Assembly: GCA_030407085.1 (NCBI GenBank)
Contig: CM059587.1
Coordinates: 42,072,501 to 42,136,500, forward strand
DNA: 64,000 nt
DNA from: Trichopria drosophilae
Taxonomy: Eukaryota; Arthropoda; Insecta; Hymenoptera; Diapriidae
Direction of reading: 5' to 3'
Shown in pieces: positions 25,691 to 37,516 of the stretch (position 1 is the first letter of the stretch; every line of letters starts with the position of its first letter). A model generated the notes under the pieces. The model made no database searches and had not been told where the DNA came from. It was given only the letters and a program-made list of their open reading frames with translations. Position numbers and translations under genes: made by a program.

Positions 25691-26690
25691 ATATTATTAT
25701 ATATTAAACAGGATATAGTTACATTTATGTTAAAATTAATTATTCATAACATATAAATAACTTGAAAACATCGAGAAACTGATGAAAAATACTAAGACCA
25801 ATGTAGCCCTTCATTTTTAATTTCTATAAGACGCTGAAGTTAAATTACAAAATCCAATAAGCAACTCATATTTGTACTGAGGCAGTTCATTTCAATTTCG
25901 AATATCTGACAACGGATTCGTAATCAGTAACTTCAAGAAACCCTCACGCTGTACACACTTTTATCAAATTTTAAAAAATGTTGACCGCCGTATTGAACAA
26001 TTTTAAATTTCGGAAATGGACATGGACAGCGGAATCATATCGAGTAATCTCAAAACCCCCCTATACACATTTTTGAAAATTTTATAGAATTCTTGTCCAC
26101 CTTATTGGTACGGCCATTTTGAATTTAAAAAATTTGTCAACGAGTTCTTAGTCAAGTATGTAAAAAACAGTCGTGTATCAAGTGGTACTTAATATTAATT
26201 AATTTATTAATTTACAAAAATATTAAAACAAAACTAATTGTATTTTCTTGAGAATGTCGCCATTTTGAATTTTACATTGCAAATGGTACTATATTTCAGT
26301 ATAAGTAATTAATCCATCTGATCCAGAAGTACGATTTGATTAGACCATGTCTTCTTAGAAAAATAAAACTTTCAATTAAAAAATGTTTTTTTTCTGCGTT
26401 GTTTTGTTATATTTAGAGCGGCATATTGTTCAAAAAGATCATACCTAAAAAACATAAGATCTGGACTATAGCATAAATGACGCATAAAGATTTTAATACT
26501 GAATTTGCTTGTTAAAAAAAAGGATGTTGAAAATAAAGAACGCAAAATATAAAATACAATATTCTTTAAAATCGAATTATCTGAATTACAAATATTGTAT
26601 TGTTTTATCTGTCGGATAAATTATTTTTTCTTCATTAAAAATATGAATATAATCATATTTGAAATAATACATTTACACGCGATTTAACCG
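25691..26690. other. AT-rich sequence with scattered family G fragments
   Basis: Fragments at 25980-26130 and 26220-26280 (GCCATTTTGAATTT, ACCCCCCTATACACATTTTTG type) look like family G on the opposite strand. Nothing else is identified. Confidence 0.4.
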
Positions 26691-26972
26691 CAGGGTTAAG
26701 GGGGCTGTTCACTAAAAACCGTAAATAAAAATGAATAAATCGACTTTTCAAAATTGGGGCTGTGTAAAGGTGATTATAATTACTGCCGACGATATCCTAG
26801 AAAATATTTTTTTATTTATTTCCAGAGATTCTCGGTCAGTTCTCAATTAATGTATTTAGCATTTTGCAGGAAAACGTCTATAGTAATTGGAATTGCCTTT
26901 ACAGAGCCCGAATTTTGACAATTTTATTCAGTCATCTTTAGTTTTACATTTTTGGTTAAAACCCTTACCGCC
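26691..26972. mobile_element. Family E foldback element, copy 2
   Basis: The left arm CAGGGTTAAGGGGGCTG...GGGGCTGTGTAAAGGTGATT is mirrored on the right by CCTTTACAGAGCCCGAATTTTG...AAAACCCTTACCG. Arms are about 95 bp with many mismatches. It shares both arms with 10396-10706. No coding sequence. Confidence 0.7.
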
Positions 26973-28837
26973 GGACAACTTTAGAACCCCTTGAGTAGTG
27001 TGGTTTCATAGATCACTTGTTCTTAGAAATTTGCTGCAAGTAATAATCGCAATAACTGCACATAAATCAATGAACTTGCAGATTAAGCAGCTGAAAGCAA
27101 CAAAAAATCATTGATCCTGAAACGTTTTGAATAGACGTATTTTGATGTATTATATATACACACATTTGAATCGGAAGTGCAGAGGCCAGCAATTACAAAG
27201 TCCACGGAGTGAGAATAACCCTCAATTAGTAGCGATAAATGATGATTAACGGAAAGGAATACTTTTGTATCGTCTACAGCATTTCTGACGACCACCTTAT
27301 CATTTGACAGTCGTTCATCAATAATTGTTCGTCATTAACAACGTCGCTATTGAAAATTGTACGTAACCAGCTACATTGCACGTAGTTCTTAGTCGTCTTA
27401 TGATGGTCTCCCTATACCTTACGTGCATTGCGTATGATATAATAAACGACATAATGCGTTCGAGAAATATTTATAATTTTCTGTATCACTTACGAACACG
27501 AATGACATTCGCGTGATGACAACTCTGCTATACTATTAGAATTACTGATCAGTCACGCGGTATGTAGTATCAGGATAATGGCACATGTTTTTAAATATAT
27601 TTGGTATATTATTATATATAATAAAAAATGTCACATTAGTCAGCCATTACACGTGTATTCAATTTTTTCCCCTATTAAAGTGAATATTTATTCGAATAGC
27701 TGCTTGTACATGCCTTTGAATTCAATTGAACAAGAGTTCATAATGTTCGCACTACTTTCCATGTGAAAACTACTATTTTTCAATTGTTGTGTGTAAAAGT
27801 AGAATCACTGCTTTAAAATAATCTAGACAAATAATATAACTATTACATAAAAGATTCAATGAACTTTTTATATTTGCGCATAAAAATACGCCATGCAGTA
27901 AGAGAGTAAAAGTCACACTAGGGGTGTAATATGTTATTTCGTACTACGAGCGCATTTTATGCCCAGGGGATTTACACCTCCAGGCATCCAATAATTACTA
28001 CTTACCTTTACTACTCCCTCCTAAATGTCTCTGAAATTAGCTTAGCATTTTAATTTTTAATTATTTACTTTTAAGTCGTATGAAATTATTGTGCAAAAAT
28101 TACTTTTACATCCTTTTTACATCATTTTTTATTATAGTTTTAGTTAAATAATTCATGTTTTTAGTAATTCTTATTAAATTTAGGAGTAACAATAACAAAA
28201 TACACCGAAATAGTACAAAACAGATTCTTTAATTTGCATGTCTGTTTTCCGAAGATTTAATTTTTTTTTAATACTTTATGCTACTATTAGGCAATACCTG
28301 CTACTATTTAATAAATATTTACTGAAACAGTATTGTAAAACTATATACAAATGTAATAGTATATAAACTTGAGAATGTTTATTTAACAACGTAGTAAATC
28401 ACGCACATGCAGAAAAATATGACATTGTATCATATCATGTCGTAATCGTGATGTAAGTACAGGTCCATATTGCTCAGGATGACAATGTATCAAGACATCC
28501 TGCTAAAAATAGTCAAATGCAGGAGCTACTCCTGGATTATCATGACATTGCGGAAATGTAAAAGAGCAATTTACCACAAAGACTTATCATTAAGATATGT
28601 TTCTAATAAATCGAAATAGTGAGTGTTGATAGACACAGATTTTGTTGTTTGGACATTTAGTTTTAAATGCCACAGAATATTTCAGGTTGCCAAAATGTTT
28701 TCAGGAAAATGGTAATATTTTAAGGAATGATTCCGCTTTCAATTACTTTTTACTAAACCACTTACGACTAAATTATATTAATGTAATTTAATTTTCCATT
28801 ACAGTGATTAATGTTTGACAAAATGAAATTTCATCAT
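26973..28837. other. No gene identified; partly less AT-rich
   Basis: The part at 27170-27560 is moderately G+C-rich and looks unique. A small hairpin CAGGATG...CATCCTG lies near 28476-28503. Remaining sequence is AT-rich with no boundary visible. Confidence 0.4.
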
Positions 28838-29090
28838 TACCCGCGTAGAAAACCAAAGCATGGGCAATATGTTGGCAATATATTGGCCATTGCAGTTGGC
28901 AATATATTGCACATACTATTGCCAATATATGGGTAATATCGTGGAAAACCAACATTTCTAATATATTGCTAATATATTGCTAAAATTAAATTATTTTTAA
29001 TTAATAAAAAAATATTATATTTAATTTTTCCTTATGAGTACCTAAATTGATTCGTTTCCAAGCTCTCAAAGAAATTTAAAAAACCTAAAC

Positions 29091-29164
29091 TACCTCGACG
29101 AGATTCGAACCCTGGACCCTTTCTTGCAAAGCACGCGCCTTAACCACATGACCATGCCCGAAGT
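29091..29164 (-). pseudogene. tRNA-like sequence, left arm
   Basis: On the minus strand this is the mirror of the right-arm unit. It has a D-arm-like TGGTCATGTGGTTAAGGCG, an anticodon-loop-like TTTGCAA and a B box GTTCGAATC. A run of six T on the transcribed strand follows (A run at 29078-29083). Acceptor pairing is absent, so it is not a functional tRNA gene. It points outward from the palindrome centre. Confidence 0.6.
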
Positions 29165-29466
29165 TGCAAATTCCCTGGTAGAAATTCTGACAGTTATCCT
29201 TACCAGTTCCTGTTCAGGTAATGTAACGTCGCGGACAAGCAGGCCCTGGCCAGGAACTGCCCGGGGCCTGCCCCGTGCCTGGCCGGAGATTCACACGCCA
29301 CTGGGTGTAAGCAATCATAACCTTAAAATCTTCTGCAAAACAGGTTAATGGCCAGGCACGGGGCAGGCCCGTGATAGTTCCTGGGCAGGGCCTGCTTGTC
29401 CGCGGCGTTACATTACCTGATCAGAAACTGGTCAGGATAACTGTCAAAATTTCTACCAGGGTTGCA

Positions 29467-29540
29467 ACGTCGGGCATGGTCATGTGGTTAAGGCGCGTGC
29501 TTTGCAAGAAAGGGTCCAGGGTTCGAATCTCGTCGAGGTA
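29467..29540 (+). pseudogene. tRNA-like sequence, right arm
   Basis: A-box-like TGGTCATGTGG is at 29477-29487 and a B box GTTCGAATC at 29521-29529. The intervening CGTGC-TTTGCAA-GAAAG resembles an anticodon arm with a UGC anticodon, with three of five stem pairs. A run of seven T at 29548-29554 is a plausible Pol III terminator. Acceptor and T stems are poor, so this is a tRNA-derived promoter unit rather than a tRNA. It resembles tRNA-Ala(UGC) in the anticodon loop but a Leu/Ser type in the D arm. Confidence 0.6.
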
Positions 29541-29793
29541 GTTTAGGTTTTTTTAATTTCTTTGAGAGCTTGGAAACGAATCAATTTAGGTACTCATAAG
29601 GAAAAATTAAATATAATATTTTTTTATTAATTAAAAATAATTTAATTTTAGCAATATATTAGCAATATATTGGAAATGTTGGTTTTCCACGATATTACCC
29701 ATATATTGGCAATAGTATGTGCAATATATTTCCAATTGCAATGGCCAATATACTGCCAACATATTGCCCATGCTTTGGTTTTCTACGCGGGTA

Positions 29794-31734
29794 CTCTCTA
29801 AAATTATCCTTAACTGCAATATTTTGTTATTTTTGCTTGAAATATATGAACGTGTTCATGATAACGTGATATTTCATTACATGCAATTATATTCATCAAC
29901 AATATTTTTCGAAATAAAAACATTGTAGAGTGTAACTGCTTTACGATAGCTCTGCCTAACTTACTACGATTTTAAACATTTTTAATTTATTTGCGTATCG
30001 TCGCTATCTTTGCAGAGTATCAGGACATAATCGGTCTTCAAACACTCCAAGACATGGCATTTCCTTATCAGAGTTAAGAGCTTTCCACCGCGCAGTATGT
30101 GATGCGCTATCTTTGCACATGTTACCGGAATAAAAATATGAATCATTCTTTATTTATATAATGTGTAAATTACTGATTTATTGTAATGAAAAGGATTAGT
30201 ATCCTATTTTGTAACGGTTCTTTATTTTATGGAAACATAAATTTCAAATAATGACAAGAAATATGTATTCTAGAATGATTTATCGACGAAGCTTACTATA
30301 GTAGGTATCTACTGTACCGACGCTAAGATATCGACGATACCTGAATTGTCGGCAGTTTTGCCGTCTGCTGGCAATGTAGGTATTTTTAATCGATAATAAT
30401 AATAACTTATCAACAATTCTAAAATAAAAAATTATTGGAATATTTTGTTTTTTTATGTTTCTTTTATAAAAGTTAGTATGATTGAAAACAATACTATTTT
30501 CAAAAGTTTATTATCAAATCAATTTAAATTATGTCTTCGTAAGTTTCTCTTTCTTAATGATTTATCAAACGATTTTTAGATTTTTTTGTTGCAATAAAAT
30601 AAAATATTTGATAGTATTTAAATCACGAAAAAACAATTCTTTGCTTCCTTAATTAACTATATTGTAAGTGATAAAATTGTCGACTTTTTAATTCTTACGA
30701 TTAGTTAATAATTGGCATAATATTTTTTTTTAAGATGAATAATTCTTACAGTGCAATATTTTTCATTAAATGAAAATTCTAAATTTGAATTGTTTAATGT
30801 CTTGCGTTTATTAATTGACTATTCAATCTCTGTAGAAATTATAATATTTTATAATAAAATAATAGTTATTTTTATTTCATGGATGACTTTTAAGTACATT
30901 AGTTCCGAATCGAGTTGTAATGATAACAATATACAATTTTTATATATACTTTTTTTGCTAGTGACATAAGCCATACTTGAAAAACTGTTTATGTAGATTT
31001 TAAAGTTGTGAATTAAGTAACGGACAATAAGGTATTAAATTTAGATTCGTCAACGATTCTTCCATATATTCTCAATGGTTTCTCGCTTCCTTAATTTCTT
31101 ATTCAATATACCATCAGTTTTTTTTTTAATTTTAACTCATGCTTGTATCTAATGTAATACTGACCTTTTCGGTTGACTTTCGAATTCATTACGTATTTAT
31201 TCAAAACATAAAATGAACAGTCGTCAGTGAAAAAAAAAGTTTTTCGAATAATTTCTATCTTACCGACCAACAGTATTTCATCACGTTCAATAATCAGTAC
31301 CATGATGTTTGTCTATTATTCATTCAAAATAAATCAATAATATGACATGCAAAACGTATGTGTATATATAAAAAAAAAATAAAAAACTAAGAATAAAATT
31401 CATTAGAAATTTTAGTTTGACGAAATTTTTCTGCCAAAACAAAATAATAGAAGGAATACGAAAGTGCGATTTGAATATTAAAAGTACTTTAAAGTATATT
31501 TCTCATTATGTTCCGAAATAATGTTGATTTCTGTTTGTTGCATTTTTCCCCTTTATCACATCTAAAAAATGGTTTATGGATACAAAGCGTGTTCAGAATA
31601 ATAGAATAAAAATATTTCGTCTAGAGAAGGGAGCAAAAGATTTTTTTTTATTTCCAATTTAATCAACAAATTTTTTTCAAATTGTTGCACTGAGATCCCG
31701 GGTGTAAAATAAAATATTAAGTTTTTTTTAACTT
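29794..31734. other. AT-rich sequence, no gene identified
   Basis: A slightly less AT-rich patch lies at 29990-30120 and another at 30290-30390. The rest is AT-rich with open frames that are unremarkable. Confidence 0.45.
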
Positions 31735-32940
31735 TGTTTAAGGTAATTAAACCTAGGGATATAGTATGTTTGGGAAAAATATTCAATAACGTTTCCAAAG
31801 ATATAAATTTTTCTAATAATTACATTATTGAAGGGAGAAAGTGTTATTGTTAATTATACCGAAACCTGCAAAGTTAATTTGTTAAACAACTTTTGTTAAT
31901 GACTGAAACTTTCTTCTTATCGCCAGTCAAACATTTTGTTTAATGAACGAATTTGAACGATTGGTGACATATTTTTTCTAGAAAAAGATTCTCTACCACT
32001 TTATCTAACGAATTTTTCGAAATGTTGTACAGTAAAACCCCTCTTACTTGAACACTCGCTTTCTTGAACACCCCGTCTATTTGAACAAAATAACCTCGTT
32101 TATTTGAACGATTTTTATTTCTCTTTACCCCACAACTCGCTCTTACGCGGATGCAAATTCCAATGCGCGTGCGCTACTCACGCCGGATGGGTATATTGCG
32201 CGAGAAGTGGGGACAACCTGAAGCGTTCAAATAAACAGGGTCGGAGGGGAAATGCTGGCTCGACCCTGTTCAAGTAAGAGGGGTTTTACTGTACCTGTTC
32301 ACTAAAATTATTCAGAAATTGTGAAAAGTAATAATTTTTTTTTAAGTACAGACAATCTGATTGATGTTGGCTTTAGAAATTTGCAAAAATTGTACGATGA
32401 AGTTCTAGAAAATGTTTTTCTGGAAAAAAGAAACAGTAACTCATTAAAATTAATTCATTTTTAAAAAATTCTTGACTGGCGACAAGAAGAAAATTGGCCT
32501 CATCAATAACTGATTTTGCAGGTTTTTATTTTTTCTTAAGAACAGTAATACTTTCTATTGACAGCAATTTAAAATGTTTAAATAAATTGTAATAATAAGT
32601 ACTATTGTTCTTTTTTTTTATTTTTTAATGCTTTCAAGGGAAGTGTTATATATATGCAACTCATATTTCATGTTTAGAAATTAGTTGTTTACATTGTACA
32701 ACATTTGTGGAGAAAACAAACTTACCATTATCTTAGGATACCTTAGGATAAGTAATAGGAAAGTTCCTACATTCAAATTTAATTTTAAGAGAATTTACAT
32801 TTTCAGTTGTTCTCTATTATTAAATAATTCTATGCCAAAACGTTCATCATTAATTAATTATGAAAATGAATTTCTTGGAAACGGTATTAAATATTTTTCC
32901 CAGTGAAACTATATCCCGGGGTCTAACTACCTTAAAGCAA
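31735..32940. repeat. Large interrupted inverted duplication
   Basis: Left segments TTTAAGGTAATTAAACCTAG...GATATAGT...GGGAAAAATATT (31735-31800) and AACCTGCAAAGTTAATTTG...TTCTTATCGCCAGTCAA (31862-31930) recur inverted on the right at 32878-32940 and about 32465-32525. The left arm spans 31735-32027, the right 32294-32940. The right arm is longer by about 280 bp because it holds one arm of another foldback (32649-32803). A Tigger-like MITE sits between the arms. This is a nested set of insertions; the arms are well diverged, so the outer palindrome is the oldest. Confidence 0.7.
32030..32291. mobile_element. pogo/Tigger-type MITE (262 bp)
   Basis: Ends CAGTAAAACCCCTCTTACTT and AAGTAAGAGGGGTTTTACTG are perfect inverted repeats, with TA on both sides (32028-32029, 32292-32293). 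Inside the left end the phrase TTGAACA repeats (ACTTGAACACTCGC, TCTTGAACACCCCG, TATTTGAACAAAAT), as in Tigger-type ends. The CAGT start, TA target and this layout are characteristic of the pogo/Tigger branch of Tc1/mariner. No open frame remains. It is better preserved than the palindrome it sits in, so it is the younger insertion. Confidence 0.9.
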
Positions 32941-33327
32941 AATAAACTGAAAATGAATATTGTTTTTCTTAATTAGTTGGCATAAGGTAATACTTGATTG
33001 AAATTTATTAGATGAACTTTCTAAAGTAAACGAAAAACATTATAAAAAAAATAGTCTAATTTTTATTTTATGGTAAATAATGATGATAAAATATATATTA
33101 AAAAATTATTTTGTGTATGAAACTGATCTATTATTGTTAAAGGAGAAATTTTTTGGTATAGAATTATTAAAAATAATATATAGTACGACTAATAATGTAA
33201 ATTCTCTTAAAATTAAATTTTAATGTAGGAATCTTATAAGATAATGGTAAGTTTCTGTTATCCACAAATGTACAATGTACACAACTAGTTTCCATTGATA
33301 AACACGAAACTTCTGTTGCATATATGT
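32649..33327. mobile_element. Foldback element with arms of about 150 bp
   Basis: Left arm 32649-32803 (ATATATGCAAC, TTACATTGTACAACATTTGT, AAACTTACCATTATCTTA, TTTAATTTTAAGAGAATTTA) is repeated inverted at 33193-33327. The left arm lies inside the right half of the older 31735-32940 inverted duplication. The 390-bp spacer between arms includes the end of that duplication, so the two structures overlap. Confidence 0.7.
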
Positions 33328-34920
33328 AAACATTTCCATAATTGCATTGATAAATAAAAAACAATAATACTCGTTATTACCATTTATTTAAGCGTTTGAA
33401 ATTCATAATCTAGATAAAACATAAATCAAATGTTTGTGGAAAACATTGTTTAGAGATAAAAAAAGTTGCTCTGCATCCAATACAATACGCACTAAATATA
33501 TAAAGTGAAATTATTCTCGTAGTCACTTTGAAATTAATGAAAAAATGTGAATAATAAAAAAAGGAAAATTTGATAAACCGTAAAGATTAATGTCCTTTTA
33601 CATTTTCAATTCCGTTAACTGTACGTTAATAACTTACCTACTTGACGACATTGAACCATTTTACCAAAAATTGTAATGAACCAGTCATATACGTACCTGA
33701 AACAGATAATAAGACCGGTCAATTAAAGACATCTTTTCACAAGTACTGAGATGTGTTAATCTAATAATTTATGGTTGCTATGTAAAAATAGGCAATTACA
33801 CTTTTTAACAAATTCAAAAGGATAGAGTTTTATTTACCAATAATTTATCAAATTGACATAGTGTTTAAGTATTGCATTTTATACGAATTTAAAAAATCTG
33901 ACCGAAATATAATAATAATTGGAATTGCTGATCCCTCGGCTGTTTTTCATATCGTTGGTAGCGTGGTATAAAATAATATATAAGAATAAACTTAAAAAGG
34001 AAATTCCTAGAAAAAAAGGTCACTGACTTCTAAAAATCTGTTTAATGCAACTCTAAAGCTTTAACATGACTTTAAATTATGTTATTAACATGCTTATAAC
34101 TTGATTTAAAATAAAACCGTTAGGAAAATATCTATGAAACATTAACGTTCTTCTCGCGTTTTCCAAATATGTAGTTTTCTCTATCGACCACAGACATATT
34201 CACAATATTATAAATATTTACATATTTGCCAAATTAATTATCCGAAAATAAGTCGGCTATGTTCCCAAGCTCAAAGTTCTTTTGAATCATTTATATTATA
34301 CCAGACTTTCATGTTTACTTTTTACTGCTTTTTATATTGAAACTTTTATAACATTTCCAAACCTTGAATTGAACATGAATCTACTAAAGAAGATTAATGT
34401 TTTATACATTGTGCATTTTTAATGAAAGTGTCATTTTTTACTGAATTTCAATTAAAACTTTTGTTGAAATAAATTTGCACCTCTTTCTTCGATTTCGCAA
34501 GTCTTTTGAGATCATAAGAAACATTTTTTAATTTCTAAATGAATCTTTACAAATAAATATTTTTGTTGAAATTTCGACCGCCTCTTTATTAAACAACTTT
34601 CAATTTAATAATAGACAATTAATTTATGTTTAAACCGAAGATAACGTTTAAAATAAACAAACTAGGATAACATTAAGATCAGTAAAGAATTAAATATATA
34701 TCATGAAATGTTTTAATGGCTAATATATTGGCCACCATATTGTAGTTTTTAAAGACAAAATGATTTTTTAAATCCAATGTAAGTGGGAGTTGAAAAAGTG
34801 CATAACATTGCATTTAAGTCCAAATTTATTTAACATTATGATTTATACACAAATAAACAACTGAAAATCGTCATTTTTATAGAAAAAATGCAGTCGCTGG
34901 CAAATGTTCAATTGCATCAA
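33328..34920. other. AT-rich sequence, nothing identified
   Basis: No gene or delimited repeat is supported. Confidence 0.45.
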
Positions 34921-35392
34921 GATAAAACTCGATACTCGGGGTTTTTTGAGATTGCTGTTTATAAATCTGTACTCAGATCTTGAAAATTAAAAATGGCGGA
35001 TTCGATAGGGCATACCAAAACGTAAAAATGACTTGATCGAGATTTAACTGGGAATTAGAGGGTTGTTGGGATCGCTAAATACGAATCTGAACTCAGATTA
35101 TAAACATTCAATATGGTGGATACAATATGGCCGATCAAAAATGTAAAAAAATTACCTGATTGAGATTCCATGTTTGGTCGGAATTCGCCATATTGAATTT
35201 TTAAAATGTGAGTTCAGATTCGTAGTTAGCGACCTTACAAACCCCCATCTATCCAATTTCATCTGGAGTAAATTTTTACATTTTGGTCGGACATCTTGAA
35301 TCCGCCATTTTGAATTTTCAAAATCTGAGTTCAGAGTAATGATCAGCGACCCCAAAAAAACCCGGAGTATCCAGTTTCATGAAAAATGGTTC
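34921..35392. repeat. Family G array in inverted arrangement
   Basis: Two units on the left (phrases AAAATGGCGGATTCGAT and AATATGGTGGATACAATATG, with GATCGCTAAATACGAATCTG) face two units on the right (CGCCATATTGAATTT, TCCGCCATTTTGAATTT, with TTCAGATTCGTAGTTAGCGACC and GATCAGCGACCCC). Units are about 110 bp long. The turning point is near 35150. This is the clearest copy of family G in the window and gives its unit structure. Confidence 0.75.
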
Positions 35393-36269
35393 ATCAGAAG
35401 AATGTTTGCCGGAAAGGATTAATAGAGGCAAATATTATTGTATCGGTATCGGAATTAGTAAAAAATAATATTTATACATATGGGAAATAAAAAAATTAAT
35501 CGTTATTTGATTAGTGATGAAAGACGTGAAGTTTAACACATCTCAAGTTTTTGTAGGATGTAATTATGCAATGCTTCGATCAAGATATACTAGATTTTTA
35601 TCCGAACATGTACTAGTATCGTTTAATTGAATATACATTTAAGACGATTAGAAGTATTTACAATAAGTACAGCACTGAACTGCCGTAAGAAAATAGTGAA
35701 CTTATCTCTAATTATTACAGAAATAGACAAGGAATCCTTGATTTCAAGAACTAGAACTGATCATCTCAAGGAAAGTTCGGTAAGTTTTTATGACAGTTAA
35801 CTTTCATGGATAAACATGTTCCTTCTAATTGCGTGCTTAACGTAAACTTAAAAGTTATTCCAAATTATACTCCGAGCAGACATTTTTCGTATAACATTGT
35901 TTAATAATGTTGTTATACACATTAAATTACAATTAATTTTTTCAATCGTAACACTAATTTCGAACACTGCCGACAATGTTAGCAAATAATACATTTTTAT
36001 TATAAATAAAGAACTTGTTGGAACTCCTGCTGTATTGGACGCTCGAGATCTGATTATCACTAAAAAAGTTACTGAATCTTTATAAAAAACATCACTAATG
36101 TAGACAAATTTTACAAAATTGGACTAAACCATCTTAAAGTCGATTACAAACGTCTAATAACATAAAAATACTTTGAGTATTACACTTGTATTTCACATTC
36201 ACTGTTGGAATCGAACAAATTCAAAAGTATGCTCACTATTTTGAAAAATTGGAAAATCTGAAAAATGAA
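35393..36269. other. AT-rich sequence, nothing identified
   Basis: No supported gene; open frames at 35848 and 36186 are AT-rich and unrecognised. Confidence 0.45.
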
Positions 36270-36700
36270 ATGATGCATACGTCGTCGGGCACGAACACGG
36301 AGTATATCCTCGGCTGCTTCTTTTTCCTTCGCGCCATTTTATGTCGGCGCCTTATCCTCGTTATCACTGTTGAACCCGTCGCGTACCTAACCTCACTAAC
36401 GGACACCTAACCTAAAAAGTGAAAAGCGTCGACGAGGACGGCGATGACGATGACGACCGCACGCGCGGACATCGCTCGTCGAAAGGAACGCTGCTCAACT
36501 TGAGTTTGAAAAATGGAGGAAAGGAACGCACCGTCGCACACTCGCGCAGCTCGATGTCCGCGCGAGGTCGGGAAGGTCATTGTTTGCATGCATTTTTCAT
36601 GATGATTTATGAAAATTTATGGATTTGCGACACGGACTCGGCCGCGGGCTCGTCGTTTCCGACGGCGCGAGGGTCAATAGGATTCAATCGCCGACATTGG
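36270..36700. promoter_or_regulatory. CpG-rich island, candidate promoter or first exon
   Basis: The strongest CpG-rich block in the window, with strings such as GTCGACGAGGACGGCGATGA, CGCACGCGCGGACATCG and GACTCGGCCGCGGGCTCG. It contains CGCCATTTT (GCCAT, a YY1/Pho-type core) near 36334 and ACCTAACC / CCTAACCTAA near 36385-36415. A 119-codon frame (36419-36778) opens only from GTG, so it is not evidence of a start. The sequence is not palindromic and resembles none of the repeats here. Gene direction cannot be told. Confidence 0.4.
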
Positions 36701-36862
36701 CGATTTCGATACCTTTTTCTATTTTCGGATAAATTATATTCTGTGCTTCATATTTTTATCTTCAACGTAAATTTTTGATCCAGTATACATATAATATTTT
36801 AATGTATCCTGTAAATAGTATTCTCAATCAAAGAAATTGTGTGTTATTAAACGTTAAAAAAT

Positions 36863-37086
36863 AGTACTGGCAATCAGCATTGTGTCAGAATTGACTCCGA
36901 CATTCAGACATTAATTTATACCGATGACAGTACTGGCAGTCAGTATTGCGTCAGTACTGATTTACTCCGACGGTCATTGCACATCTGATTCTGAATACAG
37001 AAATAGCTACCATTATATGAACAGTACAATTAGCAGTACCGATTCAATGTTGGTACTGACTCAGTGCAGTTAATCGACACAGTACT
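36863..37086. repeat. Tandem and inverted AGTACTG repeats
   Basis: Two direct units start AGTACTGGCA at 36863 and 36929 (66-bp period; both contain TCAG(C/T)ATTG(T/C)GTCAG). The right part (GTTGGTACTGACTCAGTGCA...CAGTACT, ending 37086) is partly inverted. AGTACTG and CAGTACT mark the two ends, suggesting an old foldback element. Confidence 0.45.
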
Positions 37087-37266
37087 AAGTTTACCCGAGT
37101 TTCCATCGACTTCTACGTATGTTAACGTATTAAAGTTGTTATTTTAATTATTGAAATATACTATATTAGTTTTAATGTTCAGACATTAGTGATTTTAAAA
37201 TTCAATAATTAACAAACACTGAAACGTTAAAAACTAAATATAAATATCTTAATTTTATTAACTTTA

Positions 37267-37290
37267 TTAACCCTTTTACGGGAAAATTGA
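37267..37290 (+). repeat. piggyBac-like terminal motif
   Basis: TTAACCCTTTTACGGGAAAA matches the TTAA target plus CCCTTT-type start of many piggyBac elements. A second TTAACCACTTCACTGGTAA lies at 37443, followed by a repeat of TACTGGT(A/G)ATGTATCATAT (about 37453 and 37492). No mirrored end is seen, so this may be a lone end or chance. Confidence 0.35.
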
Positions 37291-37516
37291 AGTTTCCGAT
37301 TACTCTAACTTTAACGAAGTGCCAATTAATAAAAACAGTGAAATATACTCCCCAATATCGATATCCGACTATTTTTGGGTATGCTCTTTCGATTGGTAAT
37401 GTTTAAAATGAAAAAAAATTGTTTACCCGTTATTTTAGGAATTTAACCACTTCACTGGTAATGTATCATATGTGTACAAAAAAGTGCCATTACTGGTGAT
37501 GTATCATATATAATAA

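Larger units (their letters stand above)
28840..29791. mobile_element. Family B long palindrome with two tRNA-like units (952 bp)
   Basis: Ends CCCGCGTAGAAAACCAAAGC and GCTTTGGTTTTCTACGCGGG are perfect 20-bp inverted repeats flanked by TA (28838-28839, 29792-29793). Nearly the whole element is self-complementary, with arms of about 470 bp and a short centre near 29290-29345. From outside in, each arm holds ATATTGGCAAT-type short repeats, an AT-rich zone, a tRNA-like unit pointing outward, and a G+C-rich GGCCAGGCACGGGGCAGG zone. No transposase frame. The right flank TACTCTCTAAAATT resembles a family A end, so it may sit next to an older element. Confidence 0.9.

Noticed and set aside
29124..29348. 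74-codon frame
   Set aside because: It lies inside the family B palindrome, across a tRNA-like unit.
29467..29540. Functional tRNA gene
   Set aside because: The acceptor stem does not pair and the T stem is poor. An inverted second copy belongs to the same palindrome.
36419..36778. 119-codon frame across the CpG island
   Set aside because: It opens only from GTG, has low-complexity acidic text and no recognisable domain. CpG-rich sequence is naturally poor in stop codons.
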